In this document: positions 8,709 through 17,903 of the stretch, piece by piece
How the letters are laid out: each line of letters starts with the position of its first letter
How positions within the stretch are numbered: the first letter of the stretch is position 1
Assembly: GCF_004116335.1 (NCBI RefSeq)
Contig: NZ_PDKN01000007.1
Coordinates: 1 to 64,000 of the forward strand
Direction: 5' to 3'
Length of the DNA: 64,000 nt
DNA from: Candidatus Marinarcus aquaticus
GTDB lineage: Bacteria > Campylobacterota > Campylobacteria > Campylobacterales > Arcobacteraceae
Program-made: the position numbers and the translations under genes
Notes under the pieces: generated by a model
The model's input: the letters and a program-made list of their open reading frames with translations, nothing else
Told to the model about the DNA's origin: nothing
Database searches by the model: none

Positions 8709-9871
8709 CTCAAAAAAGAAAAATATGTGTCATCACCGGTACACGTGCAGAGTACGGTTTACTCTACTGGTTGCTCAAAGAGATTGAAAAAAGTTCAACT
8801 TTACAACTGCAACTACTTGTTACGGGTATGCATCTCTCTTCTGAATTTGGCTTGACGTATCAAGTCATTGAAGAGGAGTTTCATATTGATAAAAAAATAG
8901 AGATGCCACTTCTAGGTGATTCTGCAGTGGAGATTAATCGCTCTATGGGAATTGCACAAGTGGGTTTTGCACAAGCCTATGAAGAACTTAAGCCCGACAT
9001 GATTGTTCTCTTAGGTGATCGTTATGAGATATTCACAGCCGCAAATGCTGCGATGATTTCACGTATTCCGATTGCACATATTCATGGAGGAGAGTTAACA
9101 GAAGGACTCATTGATGAAGCGATTCGCCACAGTATTACTAAGATGAGTCACCTTCACTTTACATCAACCCAAACCTACCAAAAACGCGTCATTCAATTAG
9201 GAGAACAACCCGACCATGTTTTTAATGTAGGTGCTTTGGGTATTGAGAGTATTAAAAAGCTTCAACTGCTTGACAAAGAGGCGTTTGAAGAATCCATTAA
9301 TTTTAAATTGAATGACAAAAATCTTCTGGTGACCTTTCATCCTGTTACTTTAGAAAATGCTACAGCACAAGAGCAGTTTCAAGCTTTGCTGAATACTCTT
9401 GATACACTTAACCATACCAATATCATCTTTACCAAAGCCAACAGTGATACCAATGGACGCATTATCAATACCATGATTGATGCCTATGTAAACAAGAACT
9501 ATCAACACTCTATCGCCTTTGAATCACTGGGACAACTAAGATACTTAAGCGCTTTACAGTTTGTGGATGGAGTTGTGGGAAACAGCTCAAGTGGTTTACT
9601 TGAAGCTCCCAGCTTTCAAATAGGTACGATCAATATTGGTGACCGTCAAAAAGGGCGAATAAAAGCAGACTCTGTTATTGATTGTCTTCCTGAAACAAAA
9701 AGTATTTTATCTGCTTTACATAAATTGTACAGCGATGCCTTTATAAAACAACTGCCAAGCGTTACAAACCCTTATGACAATGGTAACAGCAGTCAGAAAA
9801 TTGTAAATGTTTTAGAGAGTGTCTCATTAGAAAATATTTTAAAAAAGTCCTTTTATGATTTAGAGGTGTAA
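8705..9871 (+). CDS. legG: Hydrolysing NDP-sugar 2-epimerase (LegG/NeuC family)
   Basis: The 388-residue enzyme removes the nucleotide and inverts C2, giving the trideoxymannose substrate of LegI. Family motifs are CVITGTRAEYGLL at the N-terminus, MIVLLGDRYEIF, HIHGGELTEGLIDEAIRHS, and NSSSGLLEAPSF near residue 300. It is a distant paralogue of the NeuC encoded at 37705-38835. The difference, together with the operon's dehydratase and aminotransferase, argues for a diacetamido-trideoxy substrate rather than UDP-GlcNAc. Confidence 0.92.
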   Translation: MTQKRKICVITGTRAEYGLLYWLLKEIEKSSTLQLQLLVTGMHLSSEFGLTYQVIEEEFHIDKKIEMPLLGDSAVEINRSMGIAQVGFAQAYEELKPDMIVLLGDRYEIFTAANAAMISRIPIAHIHGGELTEGLIDEAIRHSITKMSHLHFTSTQTYQKRVIQLGEQPDHVFNVGALGIESIKKLQLLDKEAFEESINFKLNDKNLLVTFHPVTLENATAQEQFQALLNTLDTLNHTNIIFTKANSDTNGRIINTMIDAYVNKNYQHSIAFESLGQLRYLSALQFVDGVVGNSSSGLLEAPSFQIGTINIGDRQKGRIKADSVIDCLPETKSILSALHKLYSDAFIKQLPSVTNPYDNGNSSQKIVNVLESVSLENILKKSFYDLEV

Positions 9872-9872
9872 T

Positions 9873-10754
9873 ATGAAAATAGTTTTTATAGGTACCGTTG
9901 ATTTTTCACTTCAAACATTGGAAAAACTGATAGATTTAAATGCCAATATCGTTGGTGTTTGTACCAAAGAATCTTCTTCTTTTAACAGTGACTTTGCCAA
10001 CTTACAACCCTTGTGTCAGAAGCACCATATCCCTTGTCACTGCACAGAAGATGTTAATACACCTCAAAGTATTGCATGGATTAAATCACTCCAGCCCGAC
10101 ATTGTTTTTTGTTTTGGTTGGTCAAACCTGATTAAAAAAGAGCTGTTAGAACTCCCTGCTTTAGGCGTATTAGGATTTCATCCTACAAAACTGCCTTTAA
10201 ACAGAGGACGCCACCCAATTATTTGGAGTTTGGCTCTTGGTCTAAAACAATCTGCAACCACCTTCTTTTTTATGGATGAAGGTGCTGATAGTGGAGATAT
10301 TCTCTCTCAAAAAGAGTTTGACATCAGTGACCACGATGATGCATACTCTTTGTATAAAAAAATAACGCTTACAGCCCTTTCTCAGATTGAAGAGTTTCTA
10401 CCCCAACTGGAACAAAACAGCTATGTAAAAACAGCACAAGACCATAGCAAAGCAAACTATTGGCGAAAAAGAGGAAAAAACGATGGGAAAATTGATTTTA
10501 GGATGAACAGTCTAAGTATCTATAACCTTGTAAGAGCCCTTTCTAAGCCTTATGTTGGGGCTCACCTTGTCTATAACAATACTGATATTCCTGTTTGGAA
10601 AGTGGAAATCTTAGATTATAAAGAACCACGCCTTGAACCAGGTAAAGTGTTATCAGTAGAAAACAATTGTATAATAGTTAAAACCAATGATGGTGCGGTC
10701 AAAATTCTTGAACATGAATTCACGACTCTGCCAAAAATAGGAGAGTATCTATGA
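9873..10754 (+). CDS. Formyltransferase family protein (sugar N-formyltransferase candidate)
   Basis: The 293-residue protein has the formyltransferase fold. The N-10-formyl-THF site loop is GFHPTKLPLNRGRHP, with catalytic His103; Asp139 lies in DEGADSGDIL. The catalytic Asn of the usual N-x-H triad is replaced by Gly101, a visible deviation that may be normal for this subfamily. A C-terminal domain follows from about residue 200, as in methionyl-tRNA formyltransferase and sugar formyltransferases. Its place among legionaminic acid genes and next to a deacetylase argues for N-formylation of an amino sugar rather than of Met-tRNA. It overlaps the deacetylase by 4 bases. Confidence 0.85.
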   Translation: MKIVFIGTVDFSLQTLEKLIDLNANIVGVCTKESSSFNSDFANLQPLCQKHHIPCHCTEDVNTPQSIAWIKSLQPDIVFCFGWSNLIKKELLELPALGVLGFHPTKLPLNRGRHPIIWSLALGLKQSATTFFFMDEGADSGDILSQKEFDISDHDDAYSLYKKITLTALSQIEEFLPQLEQNSYVKTAQDHSKANYWRKRGKNDGKIDFRMNSLSIYNLVRALSKPYVGAHLVYNNTDIPVWKVEILDYKEPRLEPGKVLSVENNCIIVKTNDGAVKILEHEFTTLPKIGEYL

Positions 10755-11407
10755 GCAATAAAGTTTTAGTCATTGCCCCTCATCCTGATGATGAAACTTT
10801 AGGTTGTGGAGGGACACTGTTAAAACATCAAGCCCAAGGTGATGAGATAAACTGGCTTATTTGCACCACCATGGATGAATCACACCCCTATTTTACAACG
10901 CGAGAACAAGAGCTTAAAGAGGTTGCTTCACTTTATAAATTTACATCTGTGCACCATCTCAAACTTAAAACAGCTCAAGCAGATGAGTACACCATGAGCG
11001 AACTTATATCATCGATTTCCAAGATTATAAACACGGTTAAACCCAATATTTTATATCTGCCTTTTTGCCATGATGTTCACAGTGATCACAGAAAACTTTT
11101 TGAGGCAGCTTACAGTTGCACCAAAACATTTCGTTACCCATTTATTCAAAAAATTTATATGATGGAAATTTTAAGTGAAACAGAGTTCTTTCCTGTATCA
11201 TCTTCCCCTTTTACACCTAATGTCTTTGTTGATATCACACACTATATGCAGCAAAAAATTGAGATTATGAATCTGTATAAAAGTGAAATCCAAGCACACC
11301 CCTTTCCAAGAAGCATTGAAAATATTCAAGCTTTAGCAACCTTACGTGGTGCTACTGCAGGATGCCAATATGCGGAGAGTTTTATGTTGCTTAAGGAGAT
11401 TCAATGA
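10751..11407 (+). CDS. PIG-L family N-deacetylase
   Basis: The 218-residue zinc-dependent deacetylase has the signature HPDDE at residues 11-15 (VIAPHPDDETLGCGG) and a second metal motif, HSDH, with His110 and His113. Relatives remove N-acetyl groups from GlcNAc-type sugars (GlcNAc-PI, bacillithiol and mycothiol precursors). Coupled to the formyltransferase by a 4-base overlap, it could expose an amine that is then formylated. The substrate is inferred from context only. Confidence 0.88.
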   Translation: MSNKVLVIAPHPDDETLGCGGTLLKHQAQGDEINWLICTTMDESHPYFTTREQELKEVASLYKFTSVHHLKLKTAQADEYTMSELISSISKIINTVKPNILYLPFCHDVHSDHRKLFEAAYSCTKTFRYPFIQKIYMMEILSETEFFPVSSSPFTPNVFVDITHYMQQKIEIMNLYKSEIQAHPFPRSIENIQALATLRGATAGCQYAESFMLLKEIQ

Positions 11408-12456
11408 AAGAGATTCAAGACATTACCGTTTCACCTCTTTCAACGATTAAAGAGGCACTTTCTATTATAGACAGTGGTGCCATGAAAATTGCCATTGTCA
11501 TTGATAAAAATAAAAAAGTCATTGGAACCATCACAGATGGAGATATTAGGCGTGGTCTTTTAAATGGATTGAACTTGGACTCAGCTATTGAGAGCATCTA
11601 TTTTAAAAACCCTACGTTGGCCAATATAAACGAATCTAAAGAGGCCATCATACAAAAAGCCATCCATAAAAAACTCTATCAAATCCCCATTGTAAACGAC
11701 CAAGGGCATTTGGTGGATATTGAAGATTTAGCCACACTTTTAAAAATAACCACGAGAAAAAACCGAGTTGTTCTCATGGCAGGAGGATTAGGTACAAGAC
11801 TGCATCCTTTAACTCAAAAAATGCCTAAACCACTTTTAAAAGTGGGAAATAAACCTATTTTAGAGACCATCATTGAAAACTTTTCCAAATATGGGTTTGT
11901 GAATATCACCATCAGTGTGAACTATAAAGCAGAGATGATCAAAGAGTATTTTGGTGATGGTTCTAAATTTGGTGTCTGCATTGATTATATTGAAGAGAGC
12001 CAACGATTAGGAACGGCTGGTGCACTGAGTCTACTTCCATTTCAACCCAAAGAGCCTTTTTTTGTGATGAATGCCGATTTGCTGACCAATGTCAACTTCA
12101 CACATCTTTTAGATTTTCATATACATGAACATGCCACTGCAACAATGTGTGTAAGAGAGTATGATTATCAAATCCCTTATGGGGTGATACAAACACAAAA
12201 CAGCAGTATCACTTCAATTAAAGAAAAGCCTATTGAGACTTTTTTTGTCAATGCGGGTATCTATGTCTTATCTCCAGAGGTGTTGCACTATATTCCTAAA
12301 AACAGTTTTTATGACATGCCAACTTTGTTTGAACAGCTCATTTCAAAAGAGCATAAAGCCATCTCTTTTCCTCTGCATGAATATTGGCTCGATATTGGTC
12401 GAATGAGTGATTTTGAAGAGGCTCAAAATGAGTACTTTAAGGTCTTTGATGAATAA
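11404..12456 (+). CDS. ptmE: PtmE-like nucleotidyltransferase with CBS domains
   Basis: The 350-residue protein has two CBS motifs at about residues 1-115 (VIGTITDGDIRRGLL) and a sugar-phosphate nucleotidyltransferase domain from about 121, with GGLGTR at 127-132 and KMPKPLL after it. The same architecture is found in C. jejuni PtmE (Cj1329), which makes GDP-glucosamine to supply GDP-GlcNAc for the GDP-based legionaminic acid route. By analogy this gene feeds the dehydratase. It overlaps the deacetylase by 4 bases, and the legF start lies inside its 3' end. Confidence 0.88.
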   Translation: MKEIQDITVSPLSTIKEALSIIDSGAMKIAIVIDKNKKVIGTITDGDIRRGLLNGLNLDSAIESIYFKNPTLANINESKEAIIQKAIHKKLYQIPIVNDQGHLVDIEDLATLLKITTRKNRVVLMAGGLGTRLHPLTQKMPKPLLKVGNKPILETIIENFSKYGFVNITISVNYKAEMIKEYFGDGSKFGVCIDYIEESQRLGTAGALSLLPFQPKEPFFVMNADLLTNVNFTHLLDFHIHEHATATMCVREYDYQIPYGVIQTQNSSITSIKEKPIETFFVNAGIYVLSPEVLHYIPKNSFYDMPTLFEQLISKEHKAISFPLHEYWLDIGRMSDFEEAQNEYFKVFDE

Positions 12457-13135
12457 ATCAAACTCATTTCTAGCCATTATCCCTGCACGAGCTGGAAGTA
12501 AACGTTTACCTAATAAAAATCGTTTATCTTTGTGTGGGAAACCTTTGATTACGTGGAGTATTGAAGCAGCAAAACAAAGTCAGTATCTTAGCCATATTGT
12601 GGTTTCAAGTGACGATGAAGCCATACTTACTCTTGCAAGTCAATTAGAAGTAGAAGCTTTACAACGTCCGAGTGAGTTTGCCCAAGACAGCTCTTCAACA
12701 GTTGATGTGATTAAACATGTATTACAATATCATGCTAACTATGAGTATATCGTTCTTTTACAACCCACCAGTCCACTTCGAACTTCACAACACATAGACC
12801 AAGCCATTGAACTTTTACATGAAAAAAATGCGGATGCTATTATCAGTGTAAGTCCCACTGCGCACTCTCCACTTTGGTGCAATACGCTGCCAAAAGACAA
12901 CAGTATGAGCCATTTTTTAAGCGATGAGTTAAAAACAAAAAGAAGCCAAGACCTCCCAACATACTACCAACTCAATGGAGCAATTTATATCTGTAAAACA
13001 AGCGCATTACTCAAAGAGAACTCTCTGTTTTTAAAAGAGAATATTTTTGCTTTTATCATGGATAAACAAAGTTCAGTTGATATTGATGATGAGTTGGATT
13101 TTCTGTTTGCACAAACTATTCTAGAGAAGAAATAA
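12449..13135 (+). CDS. legF: CMP-legionaminic acid synthetase
   Basis: The 228-residue acylneuraminate cytidylyltransferase activates legionaminic acid with CTP for use by Maf. The N-terminal motif AIIPARAGSKRLPNKN and LLQPTSPLRT are characteristic. I chose ATG 12449 (MNKSNSFLAII): AAGG lies 6 bases upstream and the family starts just before AIIPAR; a longer frame from 12407 overlaps ptmE by 50 bases. It is the last gene of the + operon. Only 11 bases separate its stop from that of the convergent DUF354 gene. Confidence 0.92.
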   Translation: MNKSNSFLAIIPARAGSKRLPNKNRLSLCGKPLITWSIEAAKQSQYLSHIVVSSDDEAILTLASQLEVEALQRPSEFAQDSSSTVDVIKHVLQYHANYEYIVLLQPTSPLRTSQHIDQAIELLHEKNADAIISVSPTAHSPLWCNTLPKDNSMSHFLSDELKTKRSQDLPTYYQLNGAIYICKTSALLKENSLFLKENIFAFIMDKQSSVDIDDELDFLFAQTILEKK

Positions 13136-13146
13136 GCTGTTTTATT

Positions 13147-14208
13147 TTAACTTAAAATCTCATCAACTAACTTATTTAAATGTAATTGCATTGTATTTAA
13201 ACAATTATTATGTTGTTGCTTTTGACTATTTAACAATGCATACACACTCTTTAACAAATCCTCTTTTGAATTAACCCATACCATTAATCCATTGTCAATT
13301 TGAAATTTATCATAATGACATATAAAACTTCTTGTAGAGATTGTTGGTGTATTAAAAAAACATGCTTCGGTATTTAAAGTTCCTCCACCACCAATAAATA
13401 AGTCTGCATACGCTAAAAGGTGTTGAATGACTATTTTTTCTTCTAATACCGTTGCAAAAGGGAACTCCTCTTTTAAATATGCACTTTCATACCTTGGAAT
13501 AATAATAATATTGGCATTTGTTGTATTATAAATCTCTTCTAATGCTTCATATAAAATAGGGTATTTTTTATCTACGTAAGAGGATTTATACTCCTCTTCT
13601 CTGATAATAATCATCTTTTTTGATAAATCAAGATTATAGGATTTCAGAACCTTTTTAACATATTCAAAATCTGGCTCAAAATGTTTCAGCCATATGACAG
13701 GGTCAATGAAATCATAATCAAAGATTTGTTCTTCATCCAATGAAAATCTTAAAAAAATTTCATCAGGTACTACAAAAGGTTTAAAAACTTTACTTGATAA
13801 AGGCAGTGTTAATCTTGCTTGAGGAAGTGCTTTTTTAAAGTTGGTATTGTAATCAGATAAAGGAATATCATAGAAATTAACAACAGGTATACCCAAACCA
13901 AAAGCCACACGATTGGCATCAACGGAACATAAACACACAAGTCTGTCAATATCATAAAGAGTTACAAACTCCATCAAAGCTTTTTGCCTCTCAATTGATG
14001 CATGCAGTTTATCTTTTAAGCAAGCTCCACCAAACTCTCCTCTATTTATAAATTCCATATTATAAAGTCTTAACAGTTCCACGACTTCAGAGTAATCTTT
14101 TCCTTCTCTTGCGGTGATTAAAACTTTTCTTCCTCTTTTTTCAATCTCTTTAATCATAGGAATAAAAAATAAAACAGATTTTGGAGTTACTAAATCAAAC
14201 CAAATCAT
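13147..14208 (-). CDS. DUF354-type GT-B fold protein
   Basis: The 353-residue protein begins MIWFDLVTPKSVLFF and contains VLITAREGKDY, a central IIIPRYESAYL and LFIGGGGTLNTEACFFNTP. These fit the DUF354 family, which resembles LpxB/MurG-like GT-B glycosyltransferases. The activity is unknown. It is the last gene of the long leftward run and follows the nucleotidyltransferase of the predicted MeOPN cassette by 2 bases, so a role in using or transferring that group is possible. AAGG upstream supports the ATG start. Confidence 0.75.
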   Translation of the reverse strand: MIWFDLVTPKSVLFFIPMIKEIEKRGRKVLITAREGKDYSEVVELLRLYNMEFINRGEFGGACLKDKLHASIERQKALMEFVTLYDIDRLVCLCSVDANRVAFGLGIPVVNFYDIPLSDYNTNFKKALPQARLTLPLSSKVFKPFVVPDEIFLRFSLDEEQIFDYDFIDPVIWLKHFEPDFEYVKKVLKSYNLDLSKKMIIIREEEYKSSYVDKKYPILYEALEEIYNTTNANIIIIPRYESAYLKEEFPFATVLEEKIVIQHLLAYADLFIGGGGTLNTEACFFNTPTISTRSFICHYDKFQIDNGLMVWVNSKEDLLKSVYALLNSQKQQHNNCLNTMQLHLNKLVDEILS

Positions 14209-14210
14209 TA

Positions 14211-14954
14211 TTAAACCTTATTTATCATTTTAATCTCTAAATCGCTTACGCAATCTACTTCAAGCCACTTCCCATCAATCCAAACAGGATTAACTTCATG
14301 TAAGTTATCAATAATTTCTTGTATAAAAGTTGTCATATACATATTATCAAACTCATTTTGTGATAATTTTTTTCGTAAAACTTCATCATAAAAGTGAATT
14401 ATCTTGGGCAAAACTTTCTTTGAAATTTTAATTAAACCAATATATTGACCATCAATCTCACTATAATCTCTTGGCTTTTTACCCAGTTCAATAATTTTAT
14501 TATCTTCAACTTTTAAAGTTTCAGCATCAAGAAGAGGGTTATCCATTCGCTGGAGCCACAATTGTTTCCAACTTTTATCAACAACAACACTGATATCAGA
14601 AGGTGCATCCATCAATTTTTTTAATACTTGTTTATCATAGATAATATCTGAATAAGAAATTATAAGATCATCATTCATCCACTCTTTTGCACAAAAAAGG
14701 GAATAGGTCATATTGGTTGAATCATACTTGATATTTTCAAAATAAGTGATTTGCTCTTTGTTAAGGTACTCTTTCAGAACATTGGATTTATACCCTGTTA
14801 CAATCGATGTTTTATCTATGCCACACTCTTTGATACAATTTAAAATTGTTCTTATTATCGGTACAGAATTATATGCAACCATACACTTTGGTTGATTATT
14901 GGTAAGAGGTCGTAAACGAGTTCCTTGACCTGCCGCTAAAATTATTACTTTCAT
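14211..14954 (-). CDS. CTP:phosphoglutamine cytidylyltransferase-like nucleotidyltransferase (Cj1416-like)
   Basis: The 247-residue NTP-transferase fold protein has the signature MKVIILAAGQGTRLRPLT at its N-terminus and PKCMVAYNSVPII after it. Isolated members are often called LicC-like phosphocholine cytidylyltransferases. Here it sits beside a PEP-synthase-like kinase, a class I amidotransferase and a CysC-like kinase. This is the gene set in which C. jejuni Cj1416 couples CTP to L-glutamine phosphate to form CDP-L-glutamine. The substrate is inferred from that context. I chose ATG 14954 over a TTG at 14966. Confidence 0.82.
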   Translation of the reverse strand: MKVIILAAGQGTRLRPLTNNQPKCMVAYNSVPIIRTILNCIKECGIDKTSIVTGYKSNVLKEYLNKEQITYFENIKYDSTNMTYSLFCAKEWMNDDLIISYSDIIYDKQVLKKLMDAPSDISVVVDKSWKQLWLQRMDNPLLDAETLKVEDNKIIELGKKPRDYSEIDGQYIGLIKISKKVLPKIIHFYDEVLRKKLSQNEFDNMYMTTFIQEIIDNLHEVNPVWIDGKWLEVDCVSDLEIKMINKV

Positions 14955-14958
14955 ATTT

Positions 14959-15585
14959 TTATCCAAAAAAATTTTTTATTACATTGAGTTGTATTTGATT
15001 AAATGGCTTTTCTCGTTCAGGATGCCACATCTGAGCAAATATTTTATACTGCCGATGTTCAATAGCTTTGATTATGCCATCTTTAGTAGATGCACTACAT
15101 AATAAAGACGATACTAACTCTTTTATACCATAGTTATGATAAGAATTGACATTATCTAGCTTTATTAAATCTCCATAATACTGTGATTTTGGATTAACAG
15201 ATAATTGATGTTGGGTACCAATTTGGTTTTCGACGTCCATAAAACTACTATTAAAATAGTGAGCAATAATTTGAAGCCCACGACATATCCCGAACACAGG
15301 AATACTATGTTCAATACAATAACTAATAAGCTGTTTTTCAAATTCATCTCTTTTATTAGAGAGTTCATTGGGATTACATACGTTAAGATCATTACCTCCA
15401 GTTAATAACACACCCTCAATATTTAACTCCTTAAAATAGCTTTTAAAGTTCACTTCATACGGTAGTGCTATTGGTAAAAAACCACATTCATACATAAATT
15501 TACAATAGTTAATATCCAAAGCTTCTCGAACTTCATCATCTCCTGTATGGTCTATTAATCGTTGAGTTATTGCTATTTTTTTCAT
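14959..15585 (-). CDS. Gamma-glutamyl-CDP-amidate hydrolase-like class I amidotransferase (Cj1417-like)
   Basis: The 208-residue peptidase C26/class I glutamine amidotransferase fold shows an apparent triad of Cys101 (FGICRGLQ), His188 and Glu190 (MWHPERE). In isolation it would be named gamma-glutamyl-GABA hydrolase. In C. jejuni the homologue Cj1417 cleaves CDP-L-glutamine to cytidine diphosphoramidate and glutamate. The match of all four neighbours to that pathway makes this the better call. It overlaps the glutamine kinase gene by 4 bases. Confidence 0.84.
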   Translation of the reverse strand: MKKIAITQRLIDHTGDDEVREALDINYCKFMYECGFLPIALPYEVNFKSYFKELNIEGVLLTGGNDLNVCNPNELSNKRDEFEKQLISYCIEHSIPVFGICRGLQIIAHYFNSSFMDVENQIGTQHQLSVNPKSQYYGDLIKLDNVNSYHNYGIKELVSSLLCSASTKDGIIKAIEHRQYKIFAQMWHPEREKPFNQIQLNVIKNFFG

Positions 15586-17903
15586 GATATAATCTTAACT
15601 TGTTTATTTGCAGCATCGATGGTTATCATATTTGCTTTTTTATACTTTAAAAACATATTTTCACCACAGCCAATTACAGCAGGAATTTTCAATTCTGCAC
15701 ACCTTATTGCCATATGAGAGTTCGCCCCACCATAACACGTAATCAAACCTGAGATATTTTTAGAAAAAAGATAATCATACCCTGGATCAGCAGACTTTAT
15801 ACAAACTATTTTTCCTTCTACATTAATCTCATTAATGTTCTCTATGTCAGCTATATTTGAAGTAACCCTTTCGAGTGTTACAAAATTTGCTTCTTCAACT
15901 CCTACAGAAAAACTATAGATATCATCTTCATGAGTAATTAAACTAGGCAGCTTAATAGCTTGTGTATATTTATAAAACTCTTTATTTTTCTCAATATCTT
16001 TTTTAAGAATATCTTTAACATCACGATGATCTAATGTTGCATAAAGATTTTTAAATTTTTGAATATCTAAATATGCAAGGTCATCTCTGCTCACATTTAC
16101 TTTACAGCCAAACTCTTCTATATAGATCAATATTTTACTCAAATGTTTTGTAAATATAAACTTTGCATACTCTCGACCCTGAATCGATTCTTTAATAAAT
16201 GTTATTAATCCATCATAATTACATTTAAGTCCATTTTCAATGATAAGTTGCTCTATTTTTTCTTTTTGAGCTTTTGAAAATTCAAAAGCTTCTTGCTTAC
16301 TTTCACATCCAAAACCTGAAAAGTATTCATCATATGCTTCATCATATCTTTTTGAACAGATATCATATGTACCTGGCCTTAAGTGCCCATAATCCTCTAA
16401 AAACTTTTTTTTCGATAAATATTTTTTATCTTCAGATATTTTTTTTGATATGGTTTCGATACTGTTTAAAAATTGATATTGTTCTTGAGATGTTATAATC
16501 TTCTCTTCTACAAATGAGTTTAAGAATTGTACAGCAATAAACGCTGCTCTTGCAACTCCAGCAAATGGGAGTGTTCCATATCGTTTACAATCCTCAATAA
16601 GCCAATATATCTTCTCTATTATAGGTAAATTTGATTCTACTATATCCTTATACTTCTCTTTTAAAAGTTCAATTTTATTTAAATCTTTTTTATACAAACC
16701 ATTTTTTATATCTATAATATTATTAGTAAGCTCTAAAAGTTCAAACTCAATTCTTTTTATTTCATTATCACTGAAACCGTGTTGTTGTAGTTTTTTTAAT
16801 TTCTTATCAATTCCAAGATAATAACAAGAAAATACAATTTTAAATTCAACTTTATCATGATTATTTGAATTTTTAGAGAGTTCTTCAAGATAAAATTCAA
16901 CTAATTTAGCTGCTATACTGTTATGCAAGTTTTCTGGAATAAAAGAGTTAAAAGAGACCCTTACATCTATGAAAGGTACTCCTAAAAAAGAGACCAATAA
17001 AGGAAAAGATCTCAAGTTCCTATAACCATAATTATCTCTTTGATATGCCCATATTTCATCTGTAACTATCTCTTTATATAATGAGAGGGCTAACCTTTTG
17101 GGCTTTATACCTATAATCTCAGCAGGATTCCAATCAGGCATAACACCAAATATACTTCGACTTCCTAGTAACTTTGGATGTTGTGCATTTAATTTCTTTA
17201 TTTTTTTATATAGTTTTTCTAAACTCTTTTCTAAAGCTATCTCACTTAAATCAAGCTTATTATTTGTAACAATCGTTCTTACTTGTAAAATATAAATTAC
17301 TTCATCTACTATAGCAAACTCAATATCTAAAAATTGATTCTCAAAAACTTCTTCACACTCTTTTGAAGCTTTAATAAGTTGATTTATTTTGTGATTTTTG
17401 TCTTGTTTTGAATTTTTAAAGACAATTCTTGTTTTTAAATTCTCACCTTCACCACCTGTCACACTATTTGTACTTCCGCTCTCATCATAATTAATAATAT
17501 AATAAGGAGCCAATGTATCTATGTCTGCAGTAAAAATTACTCCACTCATAGATACATTTTTAAGCATGGGTTGAACAAACACTTCATCTTTATTCTTCAC
17601 AACATCACCATATGATTGTATAACCATGTCAATAGCTTTTTCTAACTCATTTTTCCTAAGTTGTACATTTTGTATACTTTCAAAACCACCTGCATGAGAT
17701 GTGATACCATTATCTTCATTTGAAGATGAAGAACGAACGATGATTTCAGCATCAAAAGACTCTAAGCATTTATTTAAAATGCTTTGCTTGTTCTTTAAAT
17801 AATCCTTTACATAAAACCTACTCAAAGGCAATATTTTAGCTGATAGAATTTTGTTCGATAAATATTCTAATGTTTTTGCTTTTGATAACGATGATAGTTT
17901 CAT
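15582..17903 (-). CDS. L-glutamine kinase-like PEP-synthase family enzyme (Cj1418-like)
   Basis: The 773-residue protein has a PPDK/PEP-synthase N-terminal ATP-grasp-like part (IIVRSSSSNEDN, then SHAGGFESI) and a C-terminal phosphohistidine swivelling domain (YGGANSHMAIRCAELKIPA, His about 730). The PEP/pyruvate-binding TIM barrel of true PEP synthase is missing. This is the layout of C. jejuni Cj1418, which phosphorylates the amide nitrogen of L-glutamine as the first step of MeOPN synthesis. I chose ATG 17903, forming an ATGA overlap with the upstream methyltransferase stop, over an upstream start at 17921. Confidence 0.86.
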   Translation of the reverse strand: MKLSSLSKAKTLEYLSNKILSAKILPLSRFYVKDYLKNKQSILNKCLESFDAEIIVRSSSSNEDNGITSHAGGFESIQNVQLRKNELEKAIDMVIQSYGDVVKNKDEVFVQPMLKNVSMSGVIFTADIDTLAPYYIINYDESGSTNSVTGGEGENLKTRIVFKNSKQDKNHKINQLIKASKECEEVFENQFLDIEFAIVDEVIYILQVRTIVTNNKLDLSEIALEKSLEKLYKKIKKLNAQHPKLLGSRSIFGVMPDWNPAEIIGIKPKRLALSLYKEIVTDEIWAYQRDNYGYRNLRSFPLLVSFLGVPFIDVRVSFNSFIPENLHNSIAAKLVEFYLEELSKNSNNHDKVEFKIVFSCYYLGIDKKLKKLQQHGFSDNEIKRIEFELLELTNNIIDIKNGLYKKDLNKIELLKEKYKDIVESNLPIIEKIYWLIEDCKRYGTLPFAGVARAAFIAVQFLNSFVEEKIITSQEQYQFLNSIETISKKISEDKKYLSKKKFLEDYGHLRPGTYDICSKRYDEAYDEYFSGFGCESKQEAFEFSKAQKEKIEQLIIENGLKCNYDGLITFIKESIQGREYAKFIFTKHLSKILIYIEEFGCKVNVSRDDLAYLDIQKFKNLYATLDHRDVKDILKKDIEKNKEFYKYTQAIKLPSLITHEDDIYSFSVGVEEANFVTLERVTSNIADIENINEINVEGKIVCIKSADPGYDYLFSKNISGLITCYGGANSHMAIRCAELKIPAVIGCGENMFLKYKKANMITIDAANKQVKIIS

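Noticed and set aside
13144-13158. Bidirectional terminator between legF and the DUF354 gene
   Set aside because: The inverted repeat ATTTTAA/TTAAAAT is AT-only with almost no loop and lies over a stop codon; too weak to call.
15582-17903. PEP synthase of central metabolism
   Set aside because: The PEP/pyruvate-binding barrel is absent and the neighbours are those of the phosphoramidate pathway; glutamine kinase fits better.
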